Source: Mariniflexile sp. AS56
GTDB taxonomy: Bacteria; Bacteroidota; Bacteroidia; Flavobacteriales; Flavobacteriaceae
Length of the DNA: 64,000 nt
Assembly (NCBI RefSeq): GCF_030552475.1
Contig: NZ_JAUPED010000010.1
Span: forward strand, 124,001 to 188,000
Direction of reading: 5' to 3'
Numbering within the stretch: position 1 is the first letter of the stretch; every line of letters starts with the position of its first letter. Made by a program: the position numbers and the translations under genes. Under the pieces are notes generated by a model. That model was not told the DNA's origin. It saw only the letters and a program-made list of their open reading frames with translations, and did no database searches. This document shows positions 54,541 to 63,279 of the stretch, one piece after another.

Positions 54541-55527
54541 TTAATAGGTTAGTCCAATTTGGTTGCTAACACTATCAAGCGTTTTTATAAGTTGCTTGCT
54601 AAACTCGAAAGTCATAATATCACTTTCCGTTTTACCATCGCGAATAAGTTGGTTAAAATGAATGGCTTCGTAGTTATACCCAATAGTATTATATCCAAAA
54701 TCGATAATATCTTCCTTTCCATCAACAAGTATTGAAACTGTAGTAGGCATGTGAAACATGGTATTAATCTTAATAATACCTTTTTCACAATGAAAAATAG
54801 CTTCCGTAGGTAAAACTTCTAAAAGAGAACTTTTTAAATGTGCTTTAACTCCGTTATCATAGTTAAAAACCATGTCGCATGTGGAATCCGTTTCGTTTTC
54901 GAAAAAAGTAGCCGACGCATCTATCGTGTTAGGAGCACCAAGTGTAGAAAGCGCTGAGAAAATAGGGTAGATGCCAATATCTAATAAGCTACCGCCACCC
55001 ATGGTTTTATTAAAAAGTCTCGCTTCAGTATTGTACGGACGTTGAAACCCGAAATTACTTTCAATTTTTATTATGTCTCCGTATGTTTTGTTCTTCAATT
55101 CATTTAAAACAAATTGGTAATGCGGCAAGAAGTACGTCCAAAGTGCTTCCATAAGGAGTACCTTTTTTTCTTTGGCTTTTGCGATCATAGCATCCACTTC
55201 CTCAGCATTCATAGCAAAAGGTTTTTCACCTAACACAGCGATACCATTTTCTAAGCACATCAGGGCGTTTTCTTTATGCAAGGCGTGTGGTGTTGCAATA
55301 TAAACGGCATTAATATTTTTGTCGTTTGCTAAAGCTTCATAACTAGCGTAAGCTTTTGTTGCTCCATATTTTTGGGCAAATGCATCGGCCTTTTCTTGGT
55401 TTCTGGAGGCTACAGCATATAATTCGGCATCCGGAATCGTTGCTAAATCGGTAGCAAATTTATTAGCGATAGAGCCTAAGCCAATAATGCCCCATTTAAT
55501 TTTTTTAGGTTGAGATTGTTGTGTCAT
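54541..55527 (-). CDS. Gfo/Idh/MocA family oxidoreductase
   Basis: NAD(P)-dependent sugar or polyol dehydrogenase-like enzyme. The nucleotide-binding motif is KWGIIGLGSIANKFATDL and the family signature is GEKPFAMNAEEVDAMI, with GGGSLLDIGIYPI for the substrate site. 328 aa is normal. It is the last gene of a four-gene operon and overlaps the symporter gene by 23 bases, which suggests it acts on the imported compound. Confidence 0.92.
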   Translation of the reverse strand: MTQQSQPKKIKWGIIGLGSIANKFATDLATIPDAELYAVASRNQEKADAFAQKYGATKAYASYEALANDKNINAVYIATPHALHKENALMCLENGIAVLGEKPFAMNAEEVDAMIAKAKEKKVLLMEALWTYFLPHYQFVLNELKNKTYGDIIKIESNFGFQRPYNTEARLFNKTMGGGSLLDIGIYPIFSALSTLGAPNTIDASATFFENETDSTCDMVFNYDNGVKAHLKSSLLEVLPTEAIFHCEKGIIKINTMFHMPTTVSILVDGKEDIIDFGYNTIGYNYEAIHFNQLIRDGKTESDIMTFEFSKQLIKTLDSVSNQIGLTY

Positions 55528-57217
55528 TTTTAGAAATTAGTTGAATTGAGCAGGCTATTGCAATTACAATGGCACAGCCTACAAAGTTTAGCCATAAAAA
55601 TGGCAGATTAATATGTTCGTATAAATCTAGAAGATACAGCCCAAACACAATAATTTGAGTAATTAAGGCGGCAATAAATACAGCATTTCCTTTTACAAAC
55701 TTGAAGAAAAAAGCCAGTAGAAAAATACCTAAGACATTCCCATAAAAAATAGATCCAATAATATTTACAAGTTGTATTAAATTTTCGGCAAGATTAGCAA
55801 TACAGGCAACCCCAATAGCCATGATACCCCACGCAAAGGTAAACCACCTAGAGGCTTTTACCATATGTTCTTCTGTCTTCTCGCTGGTGTTTCGTTTGTA
55901 TAAATCGATGGTTGTAGTAGAGCCTAAAGCATTTAATTCGCTAGAAGTGCTCGACATAGCCGCGCTTAATATAACGGCGAGCAGTAGGCCTATAAGTCCT
56001 CGCGGTAAGTTATTCAATATAAAATGAATAAAAACATAATCTTTATCATTACTTTCTACTTTAATATTTTGGTTTTCAGAAGCTTTGTCTATTAATACAC
56101 GAGCTCTAGTTCTTAAAGAATCGTGTGTTTTATTGGCTAATGCAATGTCTTCTGCAACATCGTCATTTTCAGAGTTTACATACGATTGAATAAGCGCCTG
56201 TTTGTCATTAAAAACGGATTGTTGTTCTTTTTGAAGGCTGATGTATTCTTCTGAAAATTCAGAATTTAAAACAAGCTCAGTTGCTGTTGGATTAAAATTC
56301 ATAGGTGCTTCATTGAACTGATAAAACACAAATACCATAACACCAACTAATAAAATGAAAAACTGCATAGGCACTTTTAAAAGTCCGTTAAAAATCAAAC
56401 CTAATTGCATTTCTTTAACCGATTTTCCTGAAAGATACCGTTGTACTTGACTTTGGTCTGTTCCAAAATAGGAAAGCATTAAAAATGTACCACCAATAAT
56501 ACCACTCCAAAATGTATAGCGATTATCTAAATTAAATGAAAAATCTAAAACCTTCATTTTACCACTGGCACCGGCAATATTTAAGGCTTTACTAAAAGTG
56601 ATGTCTTGAGGAAGCTTGTCTACTATTAAAAAGAAAGCGATAAGCATTCCTATAAAAATAACCACCATTTGGTGCTTTTGCGTCACATTTACGGCGCGTG
56701 TCCCGCCTGAAACGGTGTATACAATCACTAAAACCCCGATAATTATATTGAGCGTTAATAAATCCCAACCCAATACAACCGATAGAATAATCGCGGGAGC
56801 AAAAATGGTAATACCTGCGGCTAATCCCCTTTGTATTAAAAAGAGAATGGCTGTTAAGGTTCTGGTTTTTAAATCGAAGCGGTTTTCTAGAAATTCGTAA
56901 GCGGTATAAACATTCAACCGGTGGTATAACGGGATAAAAACCATACAAATTACAATCATGGCTATGGGTAAACCGAAATAAAATTGCACAAAGCCCATAC
57001 CGTCGTTAAAGGCTTGTCCTGGTGTTGAAAGAAAGGTAATGGCACTTGCTTGGGTTGCCATAACTGATAAACCGATGGTCCACCATTTAGAGGTATTACC
57101 GCCTTTTAAATAATCTTGTACATTTTGACTACCTCTAGTTTGCCACGTACCATAAGCTACAATGACAAGTAAAGTAACGCTTAAAACAATCCAATCTATT
57201 ACACTTAATGTCTGCAT
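55505..57217 (-). CDS. Sodium:solute symporter, SSS family
   Basis: About 14 membrane helices, beginning VIDWIVLSVTLLVIVAYGTW. The SSS core shows MATQASAITFLSTPGQAFND (residues about 50-70) and YTVSGGTRAVNVTQKHQ. A soluble insertion of about 100 residues (EEYISLQKEQQSVFNDKQAL to NDKDYVFIHF) sits in the middle and is unusual. Substrate not determinable. Starts one base after the stop of the small membrane protein gene. Confidence 0.92.
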   Translation of the reverse strand: MQTLSVIDWIVLSVTLLVIVAYGTWQTRGSQNVQDYLKGGNTSKWWTIGLSVMATQASAITFLSTPGQAFNDGMGFVQFYFGLPIAMIVICMVFIPLYHRLNVYTAYEFLENRFDLKTRTLTAILFLIQRGLAAGITIFAPAIILSVVLGWDLLTLNIIIGVLVIVYTVSGGTRAVNVTQKHQMVVIFIGMLIAFFLIVDKLPQDITFSKALNIAGASGKMKVLDFSFNLDNRYTFWSGIIGGTFLMLSYFGTDQSQVQRYLSGKSVKEMQLGLIFNGLLKVPMQFFILLVGVMVFVFYQFNEAPMNFNPTATELVLNSEFSEEYISLQKEQQSVFNDKQALIQSYVNSENDDVAEDIALANKTHDSLRTRARVLIDKASENQNIKVESNDKDYVFIHFILNNLPRGLIGLLLAVILSAAMSSTSSELNALGSTTTIDLYKRNTSEKTEEHMVKASRWFTFAWGIMAIGVACIANLAENLIQLVNIIGSIFYGNVLGIFLLAFFFKFVKGNAVFIAALITQIIVFGLYLLDLYEHINLPFLWLNFVGCAIVIAIACSIQLISKNDTTIST

Positions 57218-57218
57218 A

Positions 57219-57332
57219 TTAAAGGGCTTGCGTTATTAAATAAAACGCAATGAAATAAAGCGCATTTGCGATTAAAACTAAAGAATACAGTTTTAGCCAA
57301 GGTTGTTTGGTGGGTTTGTTTTCTTTCATCAT
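57219..57332 (-). CDS. Small membrane protein between the PIG-L and symporter genes (37 aa)
   Basis: The frame begins MMKENKPTKQPWLKLYSLVL and continues into one hydrophobic helix (IANALYFIAFYLI). Its ATG overlaps the PIG-L stop by one base (TAATG) and its TAA ends one base before the symporter ATG. Spacing on both sides is that of an expressed, coupled gene. Basic N-terminus and single helix suggest an inner-membrane subunit for the symporter. It is shorter than common gene-calling thresholds. Confidence 0.7.
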   Translation of the reverse strand: MMKENKPTKQPWLKLYSLVLIANALYFIAFYLITQAL

Positions 57333-59857
57333 TAATCGTTTAATTTTGATTCTAATTTTAAATCTTCTTTTCCAATAGAAAGCATGTTTGCAAATAGGCG
57401 GTAAGCACCTGAAACACCTTCGGGGAATTCTCTAAAAAAGCTTAATCCCGTATAAATATAATAACCCTTACCATGTTTGGCGACTAACAAACTACCATCT
57501 TTAGGTGATTCATTTTTATCGTTCATAGATAGTATAGGGGTGAATTCTTTAGACCAAGAATTAGGGAAATACAAACCGCGTTCTTGTGTCCAGCCTTCAA
57601 AATCTTTCTGGGTTATTTTATTCGGATAATTTAAAAGTGGGTGCTCTGGACTTAAAAACCGAACCGCTGCATGTTCATCGGTTACTCTATCTCTCGATAA
57701 TTTCAAATCATAGGGTGCAATATGGTCTGTTTTTAAACCTCTATTCGTATTGTATTGCACAATCATGTTACCGCCATTTGCAACAAAATCAAATAGCATT
57801 TGTTGTTTAAAATCTAAGTTTTCAACAGTGTTATAAGCTCTAATACCTACAACCACGGCATCAAACCTGCTTAAGGTTTCAGCATTAATAGCATCTGGAC
57901 TTAAGGTTAAAACATGATATCCAATTTGCTCTAAACTTTCTGGAACTACATCGCCAGCGCCAGCTATATAAGCGATGTTTTCGCCTTTCTTCTTAATATC
58001 TAATCGCACAACTTTACTTTCACTAGGTAATAACACCGTTTGAAAGGGGATGTGCTCGTAATTTATTTCTACAAGTTCTTTGGTGTAATCTGAACCGTTT
58101 ATGTGAACAATTGGGCTTATGTAGCCTTCACTTTGATTTTTGGGCGGAATGACTGTAAATGTAACAACCTGCTCTTCACCTTTATGTTTGATGCTCACTT
58201 TTTGTTTTTCAGGAAATACGTTCCAATCTTTTGGGTGGCAAACTTCAACAAAACCCTCTAAATTATCACGACCTGCTTTTACAATCACATTAATGTCGTG
58301 CTGCTTGTCATTATTAAAAATGATGACCTTTTCTGAAATTTTAGCAGAGGCTTCTGGGATAATTTCAAAAGGACGGTACAATTCGCCTTGGTCTGGTTTT
58401 GCATAGCGATACACAATAGGTTTAGTGAAAGTGATCGCTGTATTATTAATTTTTAAATTGAAGTGAACGAGGATGTTTCTAGGTGTTTCCGGTAAGCCAA
58501 TCAAGGCTTTGTTTTCAACTTCATACATTCCTAAAGTGCCCTTTTTGTCTAACCAATAAGGCGATGTTTGTTTTTCTTTTATTGAAATGTAATATTCACT
58601 TTCAAAGTTTTCAGAGTCATTATTTTTCAACTCAGAATTCTTTAAAGTTGTTTTACCGTCACTTTGTGTAATGCTTTCTAAAACAATAACTTGACTACTT
58701 CTGTTTAAAGCTTCAATATTAACTTTAATGGTTTGGTTTAAAGTACTTGTAGGGCTTTCTGCTGATGCTTCTAAATACAAACCAGCACACATTTCAATCA
58801 CCTTTTTTAATTCTTCTGTCTTTTGAATTTTCCAATGTGAATCCTCAATTTTTTGAAGAAGTTTATAAGCTTCCATTAATTGTGGTAAATGCTTAGAAGG
58901 GTCTTTAAAGTTGAAATTATTCTCAATAGTATAAAGAATGTCACCAATGGTATTACCACCTTTTACGCGATTCCATGACGTATCAATACCCTCAAAAATA
59001 TTCTCGTTATTGGTTAAAGCATCGCCTTTTAAGAATTCTAAATATTCTTTTTGTGTACCTCGTTGTGATAATCGACCAAAGCCTTGGCATAAATGCTGAC
59101 TACTGGCTATGGATGCTAATTCGTTATTGGATATCCCTTTTAACGGGTAGTAAACACCAATATCAAAACTTAATTTATTGTTTTTATTGGCTTTATCAAA
59201 GTCTTCTTGACTTTTGTAAAACCACGAATTTGTATTGAAAAACAATCGTTTAGGCTGCCAAACACCAACGTCTTTTAATAAATCTGGGTAAGCGTTTTTA
59301 TTATTGGCTAAATCAAAAGCTTCATAACTTAACATGGCAGAACTGGTGTGGTGACCGTGCGTGGTTCCAGGGGTTCTATGGTCGAAACGGTTTATAATAA
59401 TGTCTGGCTTAAGTTTTCTAATGGCTAAAACGACATCGCTTAATACCGCATCTTTATTCCAGATAGCTAAGGTTTCTTCAGGGTCTTTGGAATAACCAAA
59501 ATCGTTGGCGCGTGTAAAAAGCTGTTCACCACCATCCACACGTCTTGCAGCTAATAATTCTTGGGTTCTAATAACGCCTAAAAGCTCTCTTATTTCTGAA
59601 CCAATAAGGTTTTGGCCACCATCACCTCGCGTTAACGATAAGTATGTGGTTTTTGCTTTGACATGGTTTGACATGTATGAAATAAGACGGGTATTTTCAT
59701 CATCAGGATGTGCCGCAATGTATAATACCGAACCTAAAAAATTAAGCTTTTGAATGGATTCAAAAATCTCTGAAGATGAAGGTGTTGTGGGTTTTTGGGC
59801 TTGTGAAAATGTAAAAGTTAAAAAGGATAGGATAAAGGATAGTAAAACTCTTTGCAT
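57332..59857 (-). CDS. Large PIG-L family (LmbE-like) deacetylase
   Basis: Zinc-dependent deacetylase of N-acetylated sugars or related compounds. The signal peptide ends SQAQ. The metal motif AHPDDE (His50-Glu54) and the later THGHHTSS (His167, His169, His170) are intact in the first 250 residues. The rest, to 841 aa, is a long extension with beta-rich regions and a GATase-like/ThuA-like segment (RFDAVVVGIRAYNTVENLDF). This is far larger than BshB or MshB. Secreted location plus a linked symporter and oxidoreductase suggest a degradative pathway for an acetylated compound. Confidence 0.9.
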   Translation of the reverse strand: MQRVLLSFILSFLTFTFSQAQKPTTPSSSEIFESIQKLNFLGSVLYIAAHPDDENTRLISYMSNHVKAKTTYLSLTRGDGGQNLIGSEIRELLGVIRTQELLAARRVDGGEQLFTRANDFGYSKDPEETLAIWNKDAVLSDVVLAIRKLKPDIIINRFDHRTPGTTHGHHTSSAMLSYEAFDLANNKNAYPDLLKDVGVWQPKRLFFNTNSWFYKSQEDFDKANKNNKLSFDIGVYYPLKGISNNELASIASSQHLCQGFGRLSQRGTQKEYLEFLKGDALTNNENIFEGIDTSWNRVKGGNTIGDILYTIENNFNFKDPSKHLPQLMEAYKLLQKIEDSHWKIQKTEELKKVIEMCAGLYLEASAESPTSTLNQTIKVNIEALNRSSQVIVLESITQSDGKTTLKNSELKNNDSENFESEYYISIKEKQTSPYWLDKKGTLGMYEVENKALIGLPETPRNILVHFNLKINNTAITFTKPIVYRYAKPDQGELYRPFEIIPEASAKISEKVIIFNNDKQHDINVIVKAGRDNLEGFVEVCHPKDWNVFPEKQKVSIKHKGEEQVVTFTVIPPKNQSEGYISPIVHINGSDYTKELVEINYEHIPFQTVLLPSESKVVRLDIKKKGENIAYIAGAGDVVPESLEQIGYHVLTLSPDAINAETLSRFDAVVVGIRAYNTVENLDFKQQMLFDFVANGGNMIVQYNTNRGLKTDHIAPYDLKLSRDRVTDEHAAVRFLSPEHPLLNYPNKITQKDFEGWTQERGLYFPNSWSKEFTPILSMNDKNESPKDGSLLVAKHGKGYYIYTGLSFFREFPEGVSGAYRLFANMLSIGKEDLKLESKLND

Positions 59858-59879
59858 GTTTGTATGGTTAGCTAAAAAC

Positions 59880-59887
59880 CAAATATA
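59880..59887 (-). promoter_or_regulatory. -7 promoter box before the PIG-L operon
   Basis: On the - strand TATATTTG, matching TAnnTTTG, 22 bases before the ATG at 59857. No TTG at the usual distance was found. Confidence 0.5.
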
Positions 59888-60100
59888 ACAAAGTAATGTA
59901 GGCTTGGTGGTGGTTTTAATGTTTATTTAACTTTATAAACGCACTAATATTTTAGTGCAGAGCTTCAGGTTTATATAACCTAAATGGGCTTTGTTAGCAT
60001 TTGTTTTGCTTCATGAAAATCAAATACTAACGAACCAGGACTAACCTTTGGTAAAGCATTAATTCACACTTTATTTTTATTGAGTATTAGCTATTGACTT

Positions 60101-60616
60101 TTATTTATTCAGTTCTAATTTCATCATTATATCAGACTGTTCTTCATTTCCAAGTTTGAATATTTGCTTGTCAAATTGTAGAAATCCGTTTTTTTCGTAA
60201 AATCGGATTGCCTTCGGGTTTTGCTCCCAAACAGCTAACCAAACATAATCTACATTTTTCTGTTTCCCTAATTCAATCGCTTTTTCATAAAGGATTTGTC
60301 CGATTTTTTTGCCGTGAAATTCTTTTAGCACGTATATTCGTTCTATTTCGAGTGCGTTTTCATTCTTAAATTCGGTTTGAGATTCTCCAGTATTTACTTT
60401 TAAATATCCGATTATTTTTTCCTTGAATTCACTAAAATAAAATTCAGAATTTTTATCATTCAGTTCAGCTTTGAGTACTTCTATAGAAAATTTGTTTTCC
60501 AAATATTCAGTCATATTTTCTTTACTGTTTACTGAGGCATAAGTCTCGATAAAAGTTCGTTTTCCAATCTCTTTTAAATTTTCAATATCTTGAATGCTTA
60601 TTTTTCTAATTTGCAT
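60101..60616 (-). CDS. GNAT family N-acetyltransferase (PaiA-like)
   Basis: A 171-residue acetyltransferase. The N-terminal pattern RTFIETYASVNSKENMTEYL resembles PaiA-type polyamine acetyltransferases; the acetyl-CoA site is EFHGKKIGQILYEKAIELG, and the C-terminal NPKAIRFYEKNGF closes the fold. The substrate is not certain. Stands alone, with spacers on both sides that hold no gene (59858-60100 and 60617-60785), next to a DUF2971 gene; both look like accessory cassette genes. Confidence 0.88.
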   Translation of the reverse strand: MQIRKISIQDIENLKEIGKRTFIETYASVNSKENMTEYLENKFSIEVLKAELNDKNSEFYFSEFKEKIIGYLKVNTGESQTEFKNENALEIERIYVLKEFHGKKIGQILYEKAIELGKQKNVDYVWLAVWEQNPKAIRFYEKNGFLQFDKQIFKLGNEEQSDIMMKLELNK

Positions 60617-60754
60617 TTATTTTGGGAATGTCTTTTTAAACTTGCAGGTAATGTTTGTGTATAAGAATTATGAGGGTTTGTGTGCGAGGATTTTTCTAAG
60701 GAAAATCAGAACCTAGCAAACAAAGCAACGACCAAACGGTTTAACTAAAATAAG

Positions 60755-61571
60755 CAATGTTTTTTACACGGCTGTGCAACGTTTTTTATTCGATTTGTGT
60801 AAATCTTAAACCAAATTTATCTGGTAAAGGTTGACAAGTATAATAATATAATTCTGGATATTTATCTTTTGTCAGTCTTAAAATTTTCTCTTTGTATTTA
60901 TCACAAGTTTGCATTCCAAATATTATAGTCCTTAAACAATCTCTATTGACGCTAAATTCTCCCTGTTCTTCTTTAATAACTCTCAATTCGTATTCGTTCC
61001 TCCAAACATCCGATTTACTATATAAAACGTGTTCAAATTCATTTCCCTTACTTAAAGGATTAAATTCTTTTTGTTCAAATTCTTCTTTGTAATCCATTGG
61101 CCTTATTCTGTGGAAGGCATTTTTATCCTTTGAAGTATCATACATTAAGCAAACTCCTTTGTGAAAATTTGAATAATGTGACCACATTAATAAATTTGAT
61201 GGACTCAAAGAAAAACAGGCAATTCCAAATCTGTTAATGAATTCATTAAAATAATTAGAAACAAAATTTCGGAAATTGGAAAATTCATTATTAAGAATTT
61301 CCTTTCTAAATTTAGTTTTATCAGAAATATTCATTACTTGCTCAATAACTTGAAATAACAACTTTAGTTCCGTTGTATTCTCTGTAAATTTCAATAAGTT
61401 CGGATAGCAATCAAAAGGGTCGTTTAAAAGACGTGGACTTTGAAAATAAACATAAGATTTTTCCAATTCATTTAGAGTATGTTGGTTATTTGGTCGAAAT
61501 CTAAACGTGTAAGGAAGTTCTTGCTTAATCAACTGATTGTTATTTAGTTACTTTTTTTTTAATGTTGCACA
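60755..61571. repeat. Cassette-like repeats flanking the DUF2971 gene
   Basis: TGTGCAACGTT (60773-60783) lies just before the DUF2971 stop and AATGTTGCACA (61561-61571) 28 bases before its start; they are inverted with one mismatch. A near-perfect direct repeat CAATGTTTTTTA (60755-60766) and CAACGTTTTTTA (60777-60788) lies at the left end. The arrangement resembles a mobile gene cassette. Confidence 0.5.
60786..61532 (-). CDS. DUF2971 family protein
   Basis: A 248-residue protein with the family N-terminal pattern TFRFRPNNQHTLNELEKSYV, then LNDPFDCYPN, SPSNLLMWSHYSNFHKGVCL and SDVWRNEYELRVI. The function is not established; family members often occur in accessory and defence-related regions. 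Flanked by inverted repeats, with no other gene in its unit. Confidence 0.88.
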   Translation of the reverse strand: MIKQELPYTFRFRPNNQHTLNELEKSYVYFQSPRLLNDPFDCYPNLLKFTENTTELKLLFQVIEQVMNISDKTKFRKEILNNEFSNFRNFVSNYFNEFINRFGIACFSLSPSNLLMWSHYSNFHKGVCLMYDTSKDKNAFHRIRPMDYKEEFEQKEFNPLSKGNEFEHVLYSKSDVWRNEYELRVIKEEQGEFSVNRDCLRTIIFGMQTCDKYKEKILRLTKDKYPELYYYTCQPLPDKFGLRFTQIE

Positions 61572-61605
61572 ACTAAGGTATAAGCCTATTAGCTTTCTAT
61601 TAATA

Positions 61606-62673
61606 TTACAGCCATTTTTTCTTCTTAAAATAATAAAGCATACCAACAAACATGGCTATCATAACACCCCATAAAATGAAGTAGGAGTATTTGTAATGTA
61701 GTTCGGGGATGTAATCGAAATTCATACCATATATACCAGCAATGAAGGTTAAAGGAATGAAAATGGACGCCATTATAGTAAGAACCTTCATGACCTCATT
61801 CATTTTATTACTAATGGTAGTCATGTACATATCCATTAAACTCCAAATCATTTCACGGTAAATATCGATGTTTTCAGAGACTTGAATTAAATGATCGTAA
61901 ATATCGCGGTAAAAGGTTTTTGTTTTTTTAAGAATAAGGGTACTTTCATGTTTTTCAATACGACTAATAACTTCCCGAAGAGGAAAAATAGCGCGACGTA
62001 CTCGCAGTATTTCACGTTTTAAATCTTGAATGTCTTTATTGATGGTTTTACTCGCTAGCCCTGAAAAAATACTATCTTCATAGTCTTCAATTTTTTCTCC
62101 TAAAGCTTCAATAATCGTAAAATAATGATCTACAATGGCATCCATTAAGATGTAAAGTAAATAATCGGCTTGCATGGTTCGTGCTCTGCCTTTTCCTTGT
62201 CTAATACGTTCTCTAACAGCGTCAAATACATCGCCTTCAGACTCTTGAAAGGATAATACATAGCCTTTTCCTAAAACAAAACTAACTTGTTCTGATACAA
62301 TGGAATCGGTTTCATCAACAGATAACATCTTAAGAACAACGAATAAGTAGTCGTCGTATTCATCAATTTTAGGACGCTGCGAAATACTTACAATATCTTC
62401 TAATACAAGCGGGTGCAAGTTGTAATGGTTTCCTAATTTTTCAATATCTTCCACATGGTTTAATCCATTAATATTGATCCATGTAACCGAATTGGAAAGT
62501 TTAAAATCGAAAGCGTCTTGAATGGATGTAAGTTCTTTTTCAATGCATTTTTCAGCATTATAATCAAAAACTTCAATAAATAATTTTTTAGTAGATTTTT
62601 CACCGGTATAGATCATGCTACCAGGTGATTTACCTAACTTTTTATGCTGTTTTTTTACTCTATTTTTCGCCAT
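61606..62673 (-). CDS. corA: CorA-family Mg2+/Co2+ channel
   Basis: A 355-residue protein with a large cytoplasmic N-terminal domain and two C-terminal helices. The selectivity motif GMN is at residues 316-318 (in IAGIYGMNFDY). Basic N-terminal tail and KKKKWL end are typical. Same strand as the MscS gene, 20 bases away, so probably co-transcribed. Confidence 0.95.
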   Translation of the reverse strand: MAKNRVKKQHKKLGKSPGSMIYTGEKSTKKLFIEVFDYNAEKCIEKELTSIQDAFDFKLSNSVTWININGLNHVEDIEKLGNHYNLHPLVLEDIVSISQRPKIDEYDDYLFVVLKMLSVDETDSIVSEQVSFVLGKGYVLSFQESEGDVFDAVRERIRQGKGRARTMQADYLLYILMDAIVDHYFTIIEALGEKIEDYEDSIFSGLASKTINKDIQDLKREILRVRRAIFPLREVISRIEKHESTLILKKTKTFYRDIYDHLIQVSENIDIYREMIWSLMDMYMTTISNKMNEVMKVLTIMASIFIPLTFIAGIYGMNFDYIPELHYKYSYFILWGVMIAMFVGMLYYFKKKKWL

Positions 62674-62693
62674 ACATTAAATATATGAAATTA

Positions 62694-63227
62694 TTAAATA
62701 GCATCAATACTATCATCGTCAATAGCATCTTTTTCAATAAGCGTCACCGCGCGTTGCAACATTAAGTTGTTTGGGTAGGTTACTAAATCGCCATTTTCTA
62801 AACGTAAATGCAGTTGAAAAGCACGAATATCTTCAATGATGCCTTCAAGTGGGAAATCTTTATCGTGTATTTGAATTTTGTCTCCCACTTTATAAGGAAA
62901 GGAAACGAACATAATGATACCCGAAGTAATGTTGCTTAAAATGGACCAAATGGCAAATAAACCAATACCTATTACAGCAAAAACAGATGAAAACACAACC
63001 ACTAAATCATGCAATTGCGTACCAAAAATAAAAGGAATGATAAGCATAGCTAATATGAATAGTGTTACAGATACGTATCTGTTTATTAAGTGTATACGTG
63101 CTAAATTGATACCGTTTTTTCGAGAAATTTTAGTAATTAATGTGGTAATAATAAACCGAGCAACAAGTAAAAAAAGAAGGAGGAAGCCGGTAATTATGAA
63201 TGCGTTTTTGTAGGTTTCAAAAAACAT
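62694..63227 (-). CDS. MscS-type mechanosensitive channel, short form
   Basis: Two or three N-terminal helices followed by the pore helix (VVVFSSVFAVIGIGLFAIWS) and the MscS beta domain (FVSFPYKVGDKIQI, then TYPNNLMLQRAV). At 177 aa it lacks the C-terminal alpha/beta vestibule of the E. coli protein. Short members are common in the family, so it is not necessarily truncated. Pairs with corA. Confidence 0.9.
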   Translation of the reverse strand: MFFETYKNAFIITGFLLLFLLVARFIITTLITKISRKNGINLARIHLINRYVSVTLFILAMLIIPFIFGTQLHDLVVVFSSVFAVIGIGLFAIWSILSNITSGIIMFVSFPYKVGDKIQIHDKDFPLEGIIEDIRAFQLHLRLENGDLVTYPNNLMLQRAVTLIEKDAIDDDSIDAI

Positions 63228-63279
63228 GTATTATTTATTTAGATTAGAATTAAGTACAAGGATATATTAGAGAACAAAA

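Noticed and set aside
56592-56948. 118-residue open frame within the SSS gene
   Set aside because: Lies on the same strand in another frame of a strongly supported symporter gene; composition is a shifted-frame shadow.
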